From: Fimbriimonadales bacterium
GTDB taxonomy: Bacteria; Armatimonadota; Fimbriimonadia; Fimbriimonadales; GBS-DC
Direction of reading: 5' to 3'
NCBI GenBank assembly: GCA_025998675.1
Contig: AP024673.1
Location: forward strand, 1,763,221 to 1,827,220
DNA length: 64,000 bases
Under the pieces are notes generated by a model, which saw only the letters and a program-made list of their open reading frames with translations, searched no databases and was not told the DNA's origin. The translations under genes were made by a program, and so were the position numbers. Each line of letters opens with the position of its first letter. Within the stretch, counting starts at the first letter, position 1. Positions 1 through 8,003 of this stretch are shown piece after piece.

Positions 1-2
1 CG

Positions 3-137
3 GCGTTCCTGCTCAATCCGCCCCCGCTGCGCGCGCTGCAGCAAATCGCCAGCACGGGCGGCAAGATGCCCCACAAGTCCACCTACTTCCATCCCAAAGT
101 GCTGTCGGGGCTGATTCTCTGGCAGGTGGGCGCATGA
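3..137 (+). CDS. C-terminal fragment of an unidentified gene (5' end outside window)
   Basis: An open frame enters from the left edge and stops at TGA 135-137, encoding 44 residues with motifs NPPPLRALQQIA and MPHKSTYFHP. The stop overlaps the kdsB start in an ATGA arrangement, so the two genes are almost certainly co-transcribed and translationally coupled. I do not recognise the family from this tail. The coupling to kdsB suggests a role in surface polysaccharide or nucleotide-sugar metabolism, but that is inference from position only. Confidence 0.6.
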   Translation, partial: AFLLNPPPLRALQQIASTGGKMPHKSTYFHPKVLSGLILWQVGA

Positions 138-865
138 AAGTCATCGGCGTTATTCCTGCGCGCCTGGCGGCGACGCGCTTGCCCAACAAGCCCCTGCTGG
201 ACATCGCGGGCAAACCGATGATTCAGTGGGTGTGGGAACGCGCGTCGCAGGCGCGCACCCTGCACGAACTCTACATCGCCACGCCCGACCCCGAAATCGT
301 GGCGGCGGCGCAGGCGTTCGGCGCACAGGCGAGGCTCACCAGCCACGCGCACCGCTCGGGCACCGACCGCATGGCGGAGGTCGCCCGCAACACCGACGGC
401 GAGATTTATGTGAACATCCAGGGCGACGAGCCGCTGGTGAACCCCGACGCGATTGACCGCGCCGTGCAGCCCCTGCTGGACGACCCGCAGGTGATGATGA
501 GCAGCCTCTACTGTCACGCCCAGCCCGAAGACTACGAGGCGCCCAGCGTGGTGAAGGTGGTCATCGACCGCAACGGCGACGCGCTCTACTTCTCCCGCTC
601 GCGAATTCCGTACCCGCGCGAGGCGACGGAAGCGCCTGTGCTGCGCCATATCGGGCTGTATGTGTTTCGCAAGCCCCTGCTGCTGCAATACGCCCAGTGG
701 GCGCCGACGCCGCTGGAACGCACCGAGATGCTGGAGCAGTTGCGCGTGCTGGAACACGGCTACAGGATTCGGATGGTCTATTTCCCCAAGCCGTCCATCG
801 CGGTGGATACGGAGACGGACCTGCAGCGGGTGCGCACGATACTCTCCAGCGCGGGTTCGATGTAG
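134..865 (+). CDS. kdsB: 3-deoxy-manno-octulosonate cytidylyltransferase
   Basis: KdsB activates Kdo with CTP to give CMP-Kdo for the lipid A inner core, in the cytoplasm. The 243-residue protein has the usual length and the family hallmarks: PARLAATRLPNKPL at residues 8-21 (nucleotide-binding loop with R10, R15, K19), NIQGDEP at 94-100 with D98 as a metal ligand, and VDTETDL near the end with D225 as the second metal ligand. The ATG overlaps the stop of the upstream fragment by four bases. Its presence supports a Gram-negative envelope with Kdo-containing LPS. The 3' end overlaps the convergent apbE-like gene by 88 bases. Confidence 0.95.
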   Translation: MKVIGVIPARLAATRLPNKPLLDIAGKPMIQWVWERASQARTLHELYIATPDPEIVAAAQAFGAQARLTSHAHRSGTDRMAEVARNTDGEIYVNIQGDEPLVNPDAIDRAVQPLLDDPQVMMSSLYCHAQPEDYEAPSVVKVVIDRNGDALYFSRSRIPYPREATEAPVLRHIGLYVFRKPLLLQYAQWAPTPLERTEMLEQLRVLEHGYRIRMVYFPKPSIAVDTETDLQRVRTILSSAGSM

Positions 866-1644
866 AGCGCGGTGCTGAGCGCGTCGCACAGGGTCGGGTC
901 GTCGCCAATCACCGCCACGGGCGGGCGCGACGGCGCAGGGTAGCCCGTGCGCGGGTCGAGAATGTGCCCGTAGCGGACGCCGTTCACCTCGAAAAACTGC
1001 TCGGCGTCGCCGGATACCCCCAGCGCGGCGTCGCGCAGTAGGATTTCGCTCCCGTCGGGCAGGCGCGTGCGCCAGCCGTCGGCGCCCATCGGCGCGCCCA
1101 GCGCGTAGAGCGTGCTGCCGCCCGCGTCTACGAGGGCGCTGGGAACTCCCAGCTGCCGCAGTATCCGCACGCACTGCGCGACCGCCCAGCCCTTGCCAAT
1201 CGCGCCGAAACTCAACTCAACGCCCCGCAGCGCGTAATAGACCCAGCAGCCGTTCGGCTCCAGCAGCACCAGCTCCATGCCCACGCGCTCCAGCGTCTCG
1301 GCAATAGTGTCGGGGTCGGGCGCGCGGTACTGTTTGTCCACAAAGCCCCACAGGCGTAGCAGGGGCGTAATGGTCGGGTCGAACGCGCCTTGCGTGAGCG
1401 CGTGCAACGACTGGCAGGTCTGCAGGAGCTGAAACAGTTCAGGCTCCACGCGCACGGGATGCAGGTGCGCGTGGGCGTTCAGGTAGCACAGGTCGCTGTC
1501 GGGCAGGTAGAGGCTGAGCTGGCGTTCGAGGCGGCGCGTCTCCTCCTGTAGCTCGCCAGCGACGCCCGCCGCCCAGTGCGCCTCGCCCTCAGGCAGGTAG
1601 AGTGTGAACTCTGTGCCCATCGCGCGCCAGCGGAAGTGGTGCAT
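778..1644 (-). CDS. ApbE-like FAD:protein FMN transferase
   Basis: This family moves FMN from FAD onto a Thr of a target protein such as Rnf/Nqr subunits. The 288-residue product begins MHHFRWRAMGTEF, the usual ApbE opening. It has ELSFGAIGKGWAVAQ, VDAGGSTLYALG, the HILDPRTGYP metal/FAD site and LCDALSTALY. I see no lipoprotein signal, so it may act in the cytoplasm. The last ~30 residues are read antisense to kdsB and look unlike family C-termini, so the C-terminus may be altered. The start at 1644 is preferred over upstream in-frame starts because homology begins at once. Confidence 0.88.
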   Translation of the reverse strand: MHHFRWRAMGTEFTLYLPEGEAHWAAGVAGELQEETRRLERQLSLYLPDSDLCYLNAHAHLHPVRVEPELFQLLQTCQSLHALTQGAFDPTITPLLRLWGFVDKQYRAPDPDTIAETLERVGMELVLLEPNGCWVYYALRGVELSFGAIGKGWAVAQCVRILRQLGVPSALVDAGGSTLYALGAPMGADGWRTRLPDGSEILLRDAALGVSGDAEQFFEVNGVRYGHILDPRTGYPAPSRPPVAVIGDDPTLCDALSTALYIEPALESIVRTRCRSVSVSTAMDGLGK

Positions 1645-1700
1645 CGCGGGGATTGTACCCTGCTTCTGGGCTATCGGGTATCCTGTCGGGGGAGGCGACG

Positions 1701-2672
1701 ATGCGTGTCTGGGTACTGTTGGGGGCGTGCTGGCTGCTGATTGCATGCCAGCCGAGGCAGGTGGAGAATGGGAGCGGCGAATGGGTTCCCCGTCTGCGTG
1801 TGGTCGAGCGGGCGCCCACGCATGAGACCGTGCGCTACGAACGCGACCGAGTGCCCCTGTACGCCGAGATTTATCGCCCTGCAGGCAAGCGTCGCGCGCC
1901 GTCGGTGGTGTTGCTGCCCGGGGGCTTTGTGGGCGTGAACGCCAGTCATCGGGCGACGGCGCGGCGACTGGCGCAGGCGGGCTACCTGGTCGCGCTGCCC
2001 CACATGCGCGGGCAGGGCAAAAGCGGAGGCGTCATCGACTTCGGGCTGGAGGACGCGGTGGATGTGCGCGGACTTGCCCGTGCGCTCGCGCAGGTCGGCG
2101 GCGACGGCAGGTACGCCTATGTGGGCGTCTCGCTCGGCGGGGCAATCGCGATTAACGCCGCCCGCAACGACTCGCAGGCGCGCGGAATCGTGTGCGTGCT
2201 GTCGCCCGTGGACTTCCGCGAACAGCGACAGATGCTGGTCAACTACGGACGCACTGAGCGTGCGGAGCGCTGGGACGCATGGAAGGGTGGCTCGCCCGAA
2301 TCGTGCCCCGAATGCTGGGACGCGCGCGACCCTCTGAAGCATGTGCGTGAGGTGCAGGCGCCCATCGTGTTCATTCAGGCAGGCGAGGATGTGCTGATTC
2401 CCGTGTCGCAGGCGTGCCGCTGGCGCGCGACCCGTCAGGAGATGGGGCGCAGGGTCCACACCGTCGCGCTCACCGACGATGGCAAACCCTGGCGCGGCAG
2501 CCTCAAGGAGCGCCAGCAGTGCGCCCTGCCGTTCACAGGCTGGGGCGACCTGCGCGAAGACCATCTGGTCTTTTTCCCCAGCCTCCCCCACCGCGCCAAC
2601 GACGCCATCTGGGAGGTTGCGCTGAAAGCGCTCGCGCGCTGGTTCGAGCAGGAGGCGGCGCGTGATTCGTGA
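1701..2672 (+). CDS. Lipoprotein alpha/beta hydrolase (dienelactone hydrolase/peptidase-like)
   Basis: The 323-residue protein starts with a lipoprotein signal (MRVWVLLGACWLLIAC; lipobox LIAC), so it should be membrane-anchored outside the cytoplasm. The mature part is an alpha/beta hydrolase: LLPGGFVG as oxyanion-hole loop, GVSLGGA with the nucleophile Ser, AGEDVLIP as likely acid, and a late EDHLVFF His. The PHMRGQGKSGG segment is typical of dienelactone hydrolase and S9-like folds. Start 1701 follows GGAGG at good spacing. It overlaps the next gene by 11 bases, implying an operon. Substrate unknown. Confidence 0.8.
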   Translation: MRVWVLLGACWLLIACQPRQVENGSGEWVPRLRVVERAPTHETVRYERDRVPLYAEIYRPAGKRRAPSVVLLPGGFVGVNASHRATARRLAQAGYLVALPHMRGQGKSGGVIDFGLEDAVDVRGLARALAQVGGDGRYAYVGVSLGGAIAINAARNDSQARGIVCVLSPVDFREQRQMLVNYGRTERAERWDAWKGGSPESCPECWDARDPLKHVREVQAPIVFIQAGEDVLIPVSQACRWRATRQEMGRRVHTVALTDDGKPWRGSLKERQQCALPFTGWGDLREDHLVFFPSLPHRANDAIWEVALKALARWFEQEAARDS

Positions 2673-3750
2673 AACGCACCAGCAGCGCGCGCTCGTGGCG
2701 CACGCTCCACGCGAGTCGGACGAACGGTTCCGCTGGGTGGAGGTGTTCCGCGGGCTGGCGATTCTGGAGGTGGTGTTTCATCACACTTCGGGGCGATTTC
2801 TGGGCATGCTGGATCGCGAGGGGCTTGCGTGGCTAATTCTGGCAGTGCTGAACCGCACGCTCCACTATGCCGTGCCCGCCTTCCTGATGATGACCGCGCT
2901 GGTGCTGATGGCGGCGCTCCTGCGCCAGTTTCGCCTGAAACGGTATGCGACCAACCGCGCCCTGCGCGCGCTGCTGCCCTACCTGCTCTGGAGCGGGGTC
3001 TATCTGGCGTATCGGTACTTCGCGTTCGGCGCGCCGCCCGACTGGTCGCGCTGGGCGGACTACCTCTTCTGGGGCAAGGCGTACTTCCACCTCTACTTTC
3101 TGGCGGTGGCGATGCAACTCTACCTGCTGTTGCCGCTGGTGTTGCCTCTGGCGCGCAGGCGTCCGCCGTTCTGGGCAACGCTGATAGCCATCGTCGCGCT
3201 CACGATGGGCGTCTACTGGTTCAATCGGCTGGGGTATCGCCTGCCCTACACGGGCAGCTTTGTGCTGTGGTACACGCCTGTCATCCTGCTGGGCGTGTGG
3301 TTGGCGACGCAGGTGGATCGAATGGAAATAGTGCTGCGTCGGGGCTGGCTGCTGGCGCTGGGGGCGACGATCGGGGGGCTGTGGCTCTATCTACCGCTCG
3401 CACTGGACGCGCTCCGGGGGCAGGCGGTGAACACTTTTCAGTATCAGGTGGGCAACTGGCTCTTCACGGCAGGGGTGAGCTTCCTACTGTTGGCGGTCGC
3501 GTACTGGCTGAGTCGTCGGGAGGGGCGGCTTGTGGCGGTCGTGGGGACGCTGGGGCGCTACTCGCTGCAGATTTACCTGCTGCACCCGCTGGTGCTGGCG
3601 GAGCTGGCGCGCTGGGGGCTGGCGAGCGCGTTTCAGGCGCGTTTCGGGCTGCCGCTGTTTTTCCTGTTGGGGCTGCTGGTGCCGTTCGCGCTGGGGTGGC
3701 TCATCGCGCGTGCGCCGCGCGTGTCTACAGCGATTTTCGGACGCGCCTAA
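2662..3750 (+). CDS. Acyltransferase 3 family integral membrane protein
   Basis: A 362-residue, strongly hydrophobic protein with about ten predicted membrane segments. The N-terminal FRGLAILEVVFHHTSGRF matches the acyltransferase 3 (OafA/NodX-type) signature, in which the His is catalytic. Such proteins acylate sugars of exopolysaccharide, O-antigen or peptidoglycan. It starts with GTG inside the end of the hydrolase gene, and the GGAGG at 2651-2655 serves it. Pairing with a lipoprotein hydrolase suggests envelope modification, which is inference. Confidence 0.8.
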   Translation: MIRETHQQRALVAHAPRESDERFRWVEVFRGLAILEVVFHHTSGRFLGMLDREGLAWLILAVLNRTLHYAVPAFLMMTALVLMAALLRQFRLKRYATNRALRALLPYLLWSGVYLAYRYFAFGAPPDWSRWADYLFWGKAYFHLYFLAVAMQLYLLLPLVLPLARRRPPFWATLIAIVALTMGVYWFNRLGYRLPYTGSFVLWYTPVILLGVWLATQVDRMEIVLRRGWLLALGATIGGLWLYLPLALDALRGQAVNTFQYQVGNWLFTAGVSFLLLAVAYWLSRREGRLVAVVGTLGRYSLQIYLLHPLVLAELARWGLASAFQARFGLPLFFLLGLLVPFALGWLIARAPRVSTAIFGRA

Positions 3751-4727
3751 CCCAGCAGCAGCGCGAGCAACGCCTTCTGCGTGTGCAGGCGGTTCTCTGC
3801 CTGATCCCACACCGCCGATTGCGCGCCATCCAGCACTGCATCGGTAATCTCCTCGCCCCGTCGCGCGGGCAGACAGTGCAGCACGATGGCGTCGGGTTTG
3901 GCAAGGCGCAACAGCGACTCGTTGACCTGATACGGCAAGAACTTGCGCATGCGCGCCTCGCGCTCCGTCTCGAAGCCCATCGAGACCCACACATCGGTGT
4001 AGATGGCGTCGGCGTCGGCGACCGCCTCGCACGGGTCGTGCGTTAGCAGGACAGCGCCGCCCGACTCGGCGGCGAACGCCTGCGCCTGCTGCAGAATCTC
4101 CGCACGCGGCTCGTACCCCTCAGGCGCGGCGATACGCACCGTATGCCCCAGCAGTGCCGCAAGCAGGGTGAAACTGTGGCACACATTGTTGCCGTCGCCC
4201 ACCCACGCCAGCGTCAGCGGCGCGTCGCCCTTGCGCTCCTGAATCGTCATCAGGTCCGCCAGCGCTTGGCAGGGATGCTCGCGGTCGCTGAGCGCGTTCA
4301 CAACGGGCGTCTCCGCAAAGCGCGCAAGTTCCTCCAGCGCGGTATGCAGGAACACCCGCGCAATTACGCCCTGCACCCAGCGCCCCAGATTGCGGGCGAT
4401 GTCCATCACCGCCTCGCGCGTGCCCATCTGGATGTCGCTCTGGGTCAGGTAGACGCCGTGCGCGCCCATCTGATACAGCCCCACCTCCAGCGTCACGCGC
4501 GTGCGCAGCGACGGCTTCTCGAAAATCAGCGCAACAGCGGTCGGACGCGCGAAGCGGAACAGCTCCTGCCCCTGTCGGGTCGCGCGTTTCATCGCGTGCG
4601 CCAGCGCCAGCACCGTCTGCGCCGTCTCGCGGTTCAAATCGCCTATCGATAAGGAATTGCGCGGCGGGTTCGCCGCCTGCCACCGCGCTTTCGCCTGCTC
4701 GTAAGTCATCGCTTCACGCATCAGCAC
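3747..4727 (-). CDS. argF: Ornithine carbamoyltransferase
   Basis: Transfers the carbamoyl group from carbamoyl phosphate to ornithine to give citrulline in arginine synthesis. Visible motifs: FEKPSLRTR (carbamoyl-phosphate loop), HPCQALADL, DVWVSMGFE (ornithine-binding SMG loop) and HCLPARRGEE with the catalytic Cys. That is the full OTCase set rather than aspartate carbamoyltransferase. A TACACT box lies six bases upstream of GTG 4727, predicting a leaderless message starting there; ATG codons at 4721 and 4709 are alternatives. The 3' end overlaps the convergent acyltransferase by four bases. Confidence 0.95.
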   Translation of the reverse strand: MLMREAMTYEQAKARWQAANPPRNSLSIGDLNRETAQTVLALAHAMKRATRQGQELFRFARPTAVALIFEKPSLRTRVTLEVGLYQMGAHGVYLTQSDIQMGTREAVMDIARNLGRWVQGVIARVFLHTALEELARFAETPVVNALSDREHPCQALADLMTIQERKGDAPLTLAWVGDGNNVCHSFTLLAALLGHTVRIAAPEGYEPRAEILQQAQAFAAESGGAVLLTHDPCEAVADADAIYTDVWVSMGFETEREARMRKFLPYQVNESLLRLAKPDAIVLHCLPARRGEEITDAVLDGAQSAVWDQAENRLHTQKALLALLLG

Positions 4728-4733
4728 CCGATG

Positions 4734-4739
4734 AGTGTA
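4734..4739 (-). promoter_or_regulatory. Predicted -10 box of leaderless argF
   Basis: On the minus strand TACACT is followed by six bases and then GTG. Transcription about seven bases downstream of the box would begin at the start codon. The same spacing recurs at several other genes in the window. Confidence 0.55.
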
Positions 4740-4772
4740 CCTGAGGGCGTTCGAAGACCGCCGCGTCTGCGC

Positions 4773-5924
4773 CTACGAGCCAGTCTGCGCCATCTCGCGG
4801 ATCTGTTGCACAATCTCTACCGCGTTCCGACGCAGGTTGCTTGCCGACAGCGCCTGTCCCTCCGCGCGCCCGAACCCGCAGTGCGCCAGGTCGTTGCGCA
4901 CATCACGCACCCTGCTCCAGAGCTTTGTCAGGGGGTCGCTCGCATGGCGCTTTGCCCGCTCGTTTAGCGCGTCCTCTGCCGCCTGACGCTGATCCGGGGG
5001 TAGCATCTGCTGATGCAGATAGTAGCTGATGACCCACTCGCGCGCCAGCAGCACCGCCTGCGCCACATGGTTGTTCTCGAAGTACCACTGTATCAGCGCA
5101 GCGTGTGTGGCTAAGGCGTTTTCCTGAAACGGCTGGTAGGCTGCTGCCATCCTGTCGAGCAGGGGCGCGAGCGGCCGCGCCCACTGCTGCACCTCTGCCT
5201 GCGCCTGTTGCTTCTGTTCCGTGAAATTGCGGATGGTCTCTGGAAGTCTCGGAATGCGCGTCAGCAGCAGGCTCTCGGAGACTTCCCCCGCTGCGTTACC
5301 GAAGTTTTTGAGCGTGCGCGGCAGGTTCTCGGAGCCGCCCCCTTGCTCGCGGTACGCGATGTTCTGCACCTGCTCCGAGAGTCGTCCCAACTCGCGCGCG
5401 TCGCCCGTCGCGATGAACATCTTCGCGGCGGCGAGCCAGTCCAGCAACGCGGCGAAGGGCGTCAGGTCGAACACGGGCGCCACATTGTTAGCATCCCGCG
5501 CCTCGTATGCCCCATACAGCACATAGCGCACCTGCACGCCCTTGACCTGCTTCAAATACGCTATCGTGAGCATCGCAATCATCGGCAGTGAGCGGAACCC
5601 ATGCGTGATGTCGAACGCGATTTCGTCCCCCTCCTGCACAACCTCGCAGATGGCGTCGAAAATATCCCACAGCTCGGCTTCACTGCGTCCATCAGGGATG
5701 TCGACTGCGCGGACTTGCGTGCACGGCTCCAGACGCAGGCGCAGGGCATCCCAGTGTTTCGCGCGTGCGCCCTGAGTCAGTACAATACAGGTCTCCTCGG
5801 GCTGCAGCCAGTGCGCAAACGCCTCCTGAACATATTCTGTGTCGTAGTCGCTGCCGTTCCAGCGGTAGATTGCGCGCTGATAGCCTTGCAAGCCGCCAGT
5901 GCCCAGAAACGCCAGTAGTTTCAT
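4773..5924 (-). CDS. csx2: CARF-HEPN protein, Csx2/Csx1/Csm6-like ancillary ribonuclease
   Basis: A 383-residue protein with an N-terminal Rossmann-like CARF domain (LAFLGTGGLQGYQRA; DITHGFRSLP at 105-114, the DxTHG motif of the TIGR02221/TIGR02549 families) and a C-terminal helical HEPN domain with RNDLAH at 343-348 (R-X4-H nuclease motif). In type III CRISPR systems such proteins are RNases switched on by cyclic oligoadenylate. No Cas10, Cas effector or CRISPR array is visible within the window. The start follows GGGGAGG. It lies 46 bases upstream of argF on the same strand, but argF has its own promoter. Confidence 0.87.
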   Translation of the reverse strand: MKLLAFLGTGGLQGYQRAIYRWNGSDYDTEYVQEAFAHWLQPEETCIVLTQGARAKHWDALRLRLEPCTQVRAVDIPDGRSEAELWDIFDAICEVVQEGDEIAFDITHGFRSLPMIAMLTIAYLKQVKGVQVRYVLYGAYEARDANNVAPVFDLTPFAALLDWLAAAKMFIATGDARELGRLSEQVQNIAYREQGGGSENLPRTLKNFGNAAGEVSESLLLTRIPRLPETIRNFTEQKQQAQAEVQQWARPLAPLLDRMAAAYQPFQENALATHAALIQWYFENNHVAQAVLLAREWVISYYLHQQMLPPDQRQAAEDALNERAKRHASDPLTKLWSRVRDVRNDLAHCGFGRAEGQALSASNLRRNAVEIVQQIREMAQTGS

Positions 5925-6252
5925 GCCAGTTGCCTCCCCATCATGAAATGAGTACCTGATGGATTCTGTGTGCAGTAGCCGCCTCCTGCCAGTGAATTGC
6001 CCCCTAATCCGCGTAAGAGTTGTCAGTTATTTTCGGCGCGCGCAACTTTCGAAACGAGTCCGCAGATACGCACGGTGGAGCAGCTGCTGCGCGGCGAGGA
6101 ATTTGCGATTCCCAGCGCGGCGCTACCTTGGAGGATTCAGGCGGCGAAGCGGACAGCGCTTGCCAACCACCAGCCGAAGCTGGAACTATCAATCCATTCT
6201 AACCTCTGGCGTGCGGAAGCGGGGCTTTCGCACGCCAGAATCACACGCCGCC
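5925..6252. other. Intergenic stretch with a possible methylase remnant and a hairpin
   Basis: No intact gene is seen. In one plus-strand frame about 6059-6195 encodes IRTVEQLLRGEEFAIP and LPWRIQAAKR, resembling tails of some adenine-specific DNA methylases. It has no upstream body and looks like a relic, but this is weak. A near-perfect palindrome (about 6206-6238, CTGGCGTGCG/CGCACGCCAG) lies just beyond the end of the next gene. It resembles the GTGCGGAAGC hairpins elsewhere in the window. Confidence 0.35.
6206..6238. repeat. Palindromic hairpin (GTGCGGAAGC family variant)
   Basis: The arms CTGGCGTGCG and CGCACGCCAG enclose GAAGCG-type sequence. It is a diverged relative of the hairpins at 14611-14717, 50033-50064 and 57092-57144. 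It may also act as a transcription terminator for the leftward dockerin-like gene. Confidence 0.5.
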
Positions 6253-7050
6253 TTACGGGCAGGTCGAGCCGAACGCAAACAGCACCGTGAGCAGGTCGGC
6301 GTCGTCCACCACCCCGTCGCCGTTGGCGTCCGCGTCGGGGTCATCCGAGCCGAAGGCGAACAACACCTGCAGCAGGTCGGCGTCGTCCACCACCCCGTCG
6401 CCGTTCACATTGCCGAACACACCCGTGAAGCCGCCGCCATACGCTTCCCAGTCCATCGAGTCGACAACCGCTACAGCATTGAGTCCCTGAGCGCAAAACA
6501 GAAGTCCCTCCACGCGCAGGAAGTTGTTCGCGTCGCCGCCGTTCTCCTCGAACTGCAGGGTGACCTCCTGCCAGTTCGGGTCGTAGGGGTTGTTCTGGCA
6601 CTGAATGGGCGTTACGCGCGCCTGCAGCGTGCCCGCAAGGCGGGTAATCAGCACCTGAATTTCAGTGCCATTCAGATTGACCGTAATACACTGGTTCGGG
6701 TTCGTATCCGCAGACCAGCGGATAATCGCTTCGCTGGCGTTTTGGGAGACAACCGTACCGACAAGTGGTAGGTCGTAATTAATGCCCAAGTCGGGGAAAA
6801 GTTCCTGGACACTCAAGAGGAGATCTATCGCCAGTCCGTCGTTGTTCAGGTCTTGCAGGGTGAACTCAATCGGGTCAGACGCCGAGATATCGCCGCTCAA
6901 GCTAAGTGAGCCTGTGATGTTGTATTGTCCGCTGTTAAACTTCCAGTAGATTTTGCCGCCCTGTTCGAGGTTGGTGATAATCTGGGCGTTCGCGAGCGCG
7001 ATCAGCGCGCTCAGCGCTCCAAAAGCCAGTACCTTTCGTAGCATCCTCAT
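6253..7050 (-). CDS. Secreted protein with C-terminal dockerin-like Ca-binding pair
   Basis: The 265-residue product has a signal peptide (RKVLAFGALSALIALANA, likely cut after ANA) and a beta-rich, cysteine-poor middle of unknown function. Its tail holds two dockerin-like repeats, VNGDGVVDDADLLQVLFAFG and ANGDGVVDDADLLTVLFAFG. The D-x-N-x-D-G loops should bind calcium. Near-identical tails occur in the genes at 27460 and 45568. Start 7050 is set by an upstream GGAGG; a second in-frame ATG two codons later is possible. No cohesin was seen in the window, so the tail's partner is unknown. Confidence 0.8.
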   Translation of the reverse strand: MRMLRKVLAFGALSALIALANAQIITNLEQGGKIYWKFNSGQYNITGSLSLSGDISASDPIEFTLQDLNNDGLAIDLLLSVQELFPDLGINYDLPLVGTVVSQNASEAIIRWSADTNPNQCITVNLNGTEIQVLITRLAGTLQARVTPIQCQNNPYDPNWQEVTLQFEENGGDANNFLRVEGLLFCAQGLNAVAVVDSMDWEAYGGGFTGVFGNVNGDGVVDDADLLQVLFAFGSDDPDADANGDGVVDDADLLTVLFAFGSTCP

Positions 7051-7181
7051 TGACCTCCGTAGAAGATTGGCTGCATCCGCAGCGCTCCTATTATACTCCA
7101 GTTTTGGGAGAGTCCTGCCGAATCTGGCTAACTGGTGGGTTAAATTCACTCCGATTGGGGGCGTGGAATCCGCGTCGTGCG

Positions 7182-8003
7182 CTATCCCGACGAGCGCGGC
7201 GCGAGCGCATAGCGGCGCGCCGTTCTGAAAACCATCGCCGCCACCAGCATCGCTCCCAGCAGCCACAGCGCGGTCGCAATCGGACGCTGAATCCAGAACG
7301 CCAGCCCTGCCATCGCGCCACCCTGCACCAGCCAGACGCCCAGCGGCGTGAGCGCGTGCGACTCGCGCCAGTCGGGCATCACGCGCAGGTAGACCCAGCT
7401 CAGCAGCGCGCCCGTTGCGAACCAGCCCAGCCAGTTCTGCAGCGGCATCCCGTAGAAGGCGCCGTCCACCTCCCAGAACCAGTAGACAAACGCCGCCGCG
7501 CCCGGATTGATTTTGGAGGTAGAGACCGCCGCGTCCATCGCCACATCCCACAAAGTCAACAGCGCCGCTGCGCTAAACGGAACCCACCGCCGCGACACGC
7601 CCAGCATAAAACTGATGTGCAACGCGGGATAGAGCATCATAAACCAAGAGGGCGGAATCAGGTACGGCACATGCCCCAGAAACTTCGGTCCCATGCGGTC
7701 GGTGTAGGTGTAGGGTCCGAAGGGGAAGCCCGTGAGCGTGCCGATGAGTTCAATCCCGCCCGCCAGCACGACGCAGATACCCAGCAGCCACCCCGTCGCC
7801 CGCCAGCCTTGCGTGTGCGCCATGTGCAGTAGCGATGCGCCAATCCCCAGCACCACCAGCGCAATCCCCAGCTGCGTCGAGAGGCGATTGTAGTCCAGCG
7901 GGGGCAGGTTCTGCACCCCACTGAACAGCAGCCCGCTGCCAATCACCGTCGCCATGGCGACCAGCAGGCTCAGCCACAGAAAGCCGTGCGCCGCGCGTCG
8001 CAT
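7182..8003 (-). CDS. Carotenoid biosynthesis protein, CruF-like (DUF422) hydratase
   Basis: A polytopic membrane protein of about 273 residues with the DUF422 hallmarks GFPFGPYTYTDRMGP, the VPYLIPPSWFMM segment and LTLWDVAMDAAVS. Characterised relatives add water across the 1,2 double bond of acyclic carotenoid ends. ATG 8003 overlaps the pdhC stop as TGATG, so it is translationally coupled to the dehydrogenase genes; a GTG directly before it is an alternative. The association with pyruvate dehydrogenase genes is odd, since no other carotenoid gene is in the window. Confidence 0.8.
   Translation of the reverse strand: MRRAAHGFLWLSLLVAMATVIGSGLLFSGVQNLPPLDYNRLSTQLGIALVVLGIGASLLHMAHTQGWRATGWLLGICVVLAGGIELIGTLTGFPFGPYTYTDRMGPKFLGHVPYLIPPSWFMMLYPALHISFMLGVSRRWVPFSAAALLTLWDVAMDAAVSTSKINPGAAAFVYWFWEVDGAFYGMPLQNWLGWFATGALLSWVYLRVMPDWRESHALTPLGVWLVQGGAMAGLAFWIQRPIATALWLLGAMLVAAMVFRTARRYALAPRSSG

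Noticed and set aside
3-137. Assignment of the left-edge fragment to a UDP-sugar pyrophosphorylase
   Set aside because: The 44 visible residues carry no motif that I can match with confidence, so no name is given.
83-1174. A 363-codon minus-strand frame opposite kdsB
   Set aside because: It is the antisense of a clear kdsB and apbE pair, has Arg/His-rich shadow composition and no motif. High GC gives long spurious frames.
6253-7551. A longer N-terminus for the first dockerin-tailed protein
   Set aside because: The extension is antisense-like and overlaps the cruF-like gene. A signal peptide and GGAGG mark 7050 as the start.
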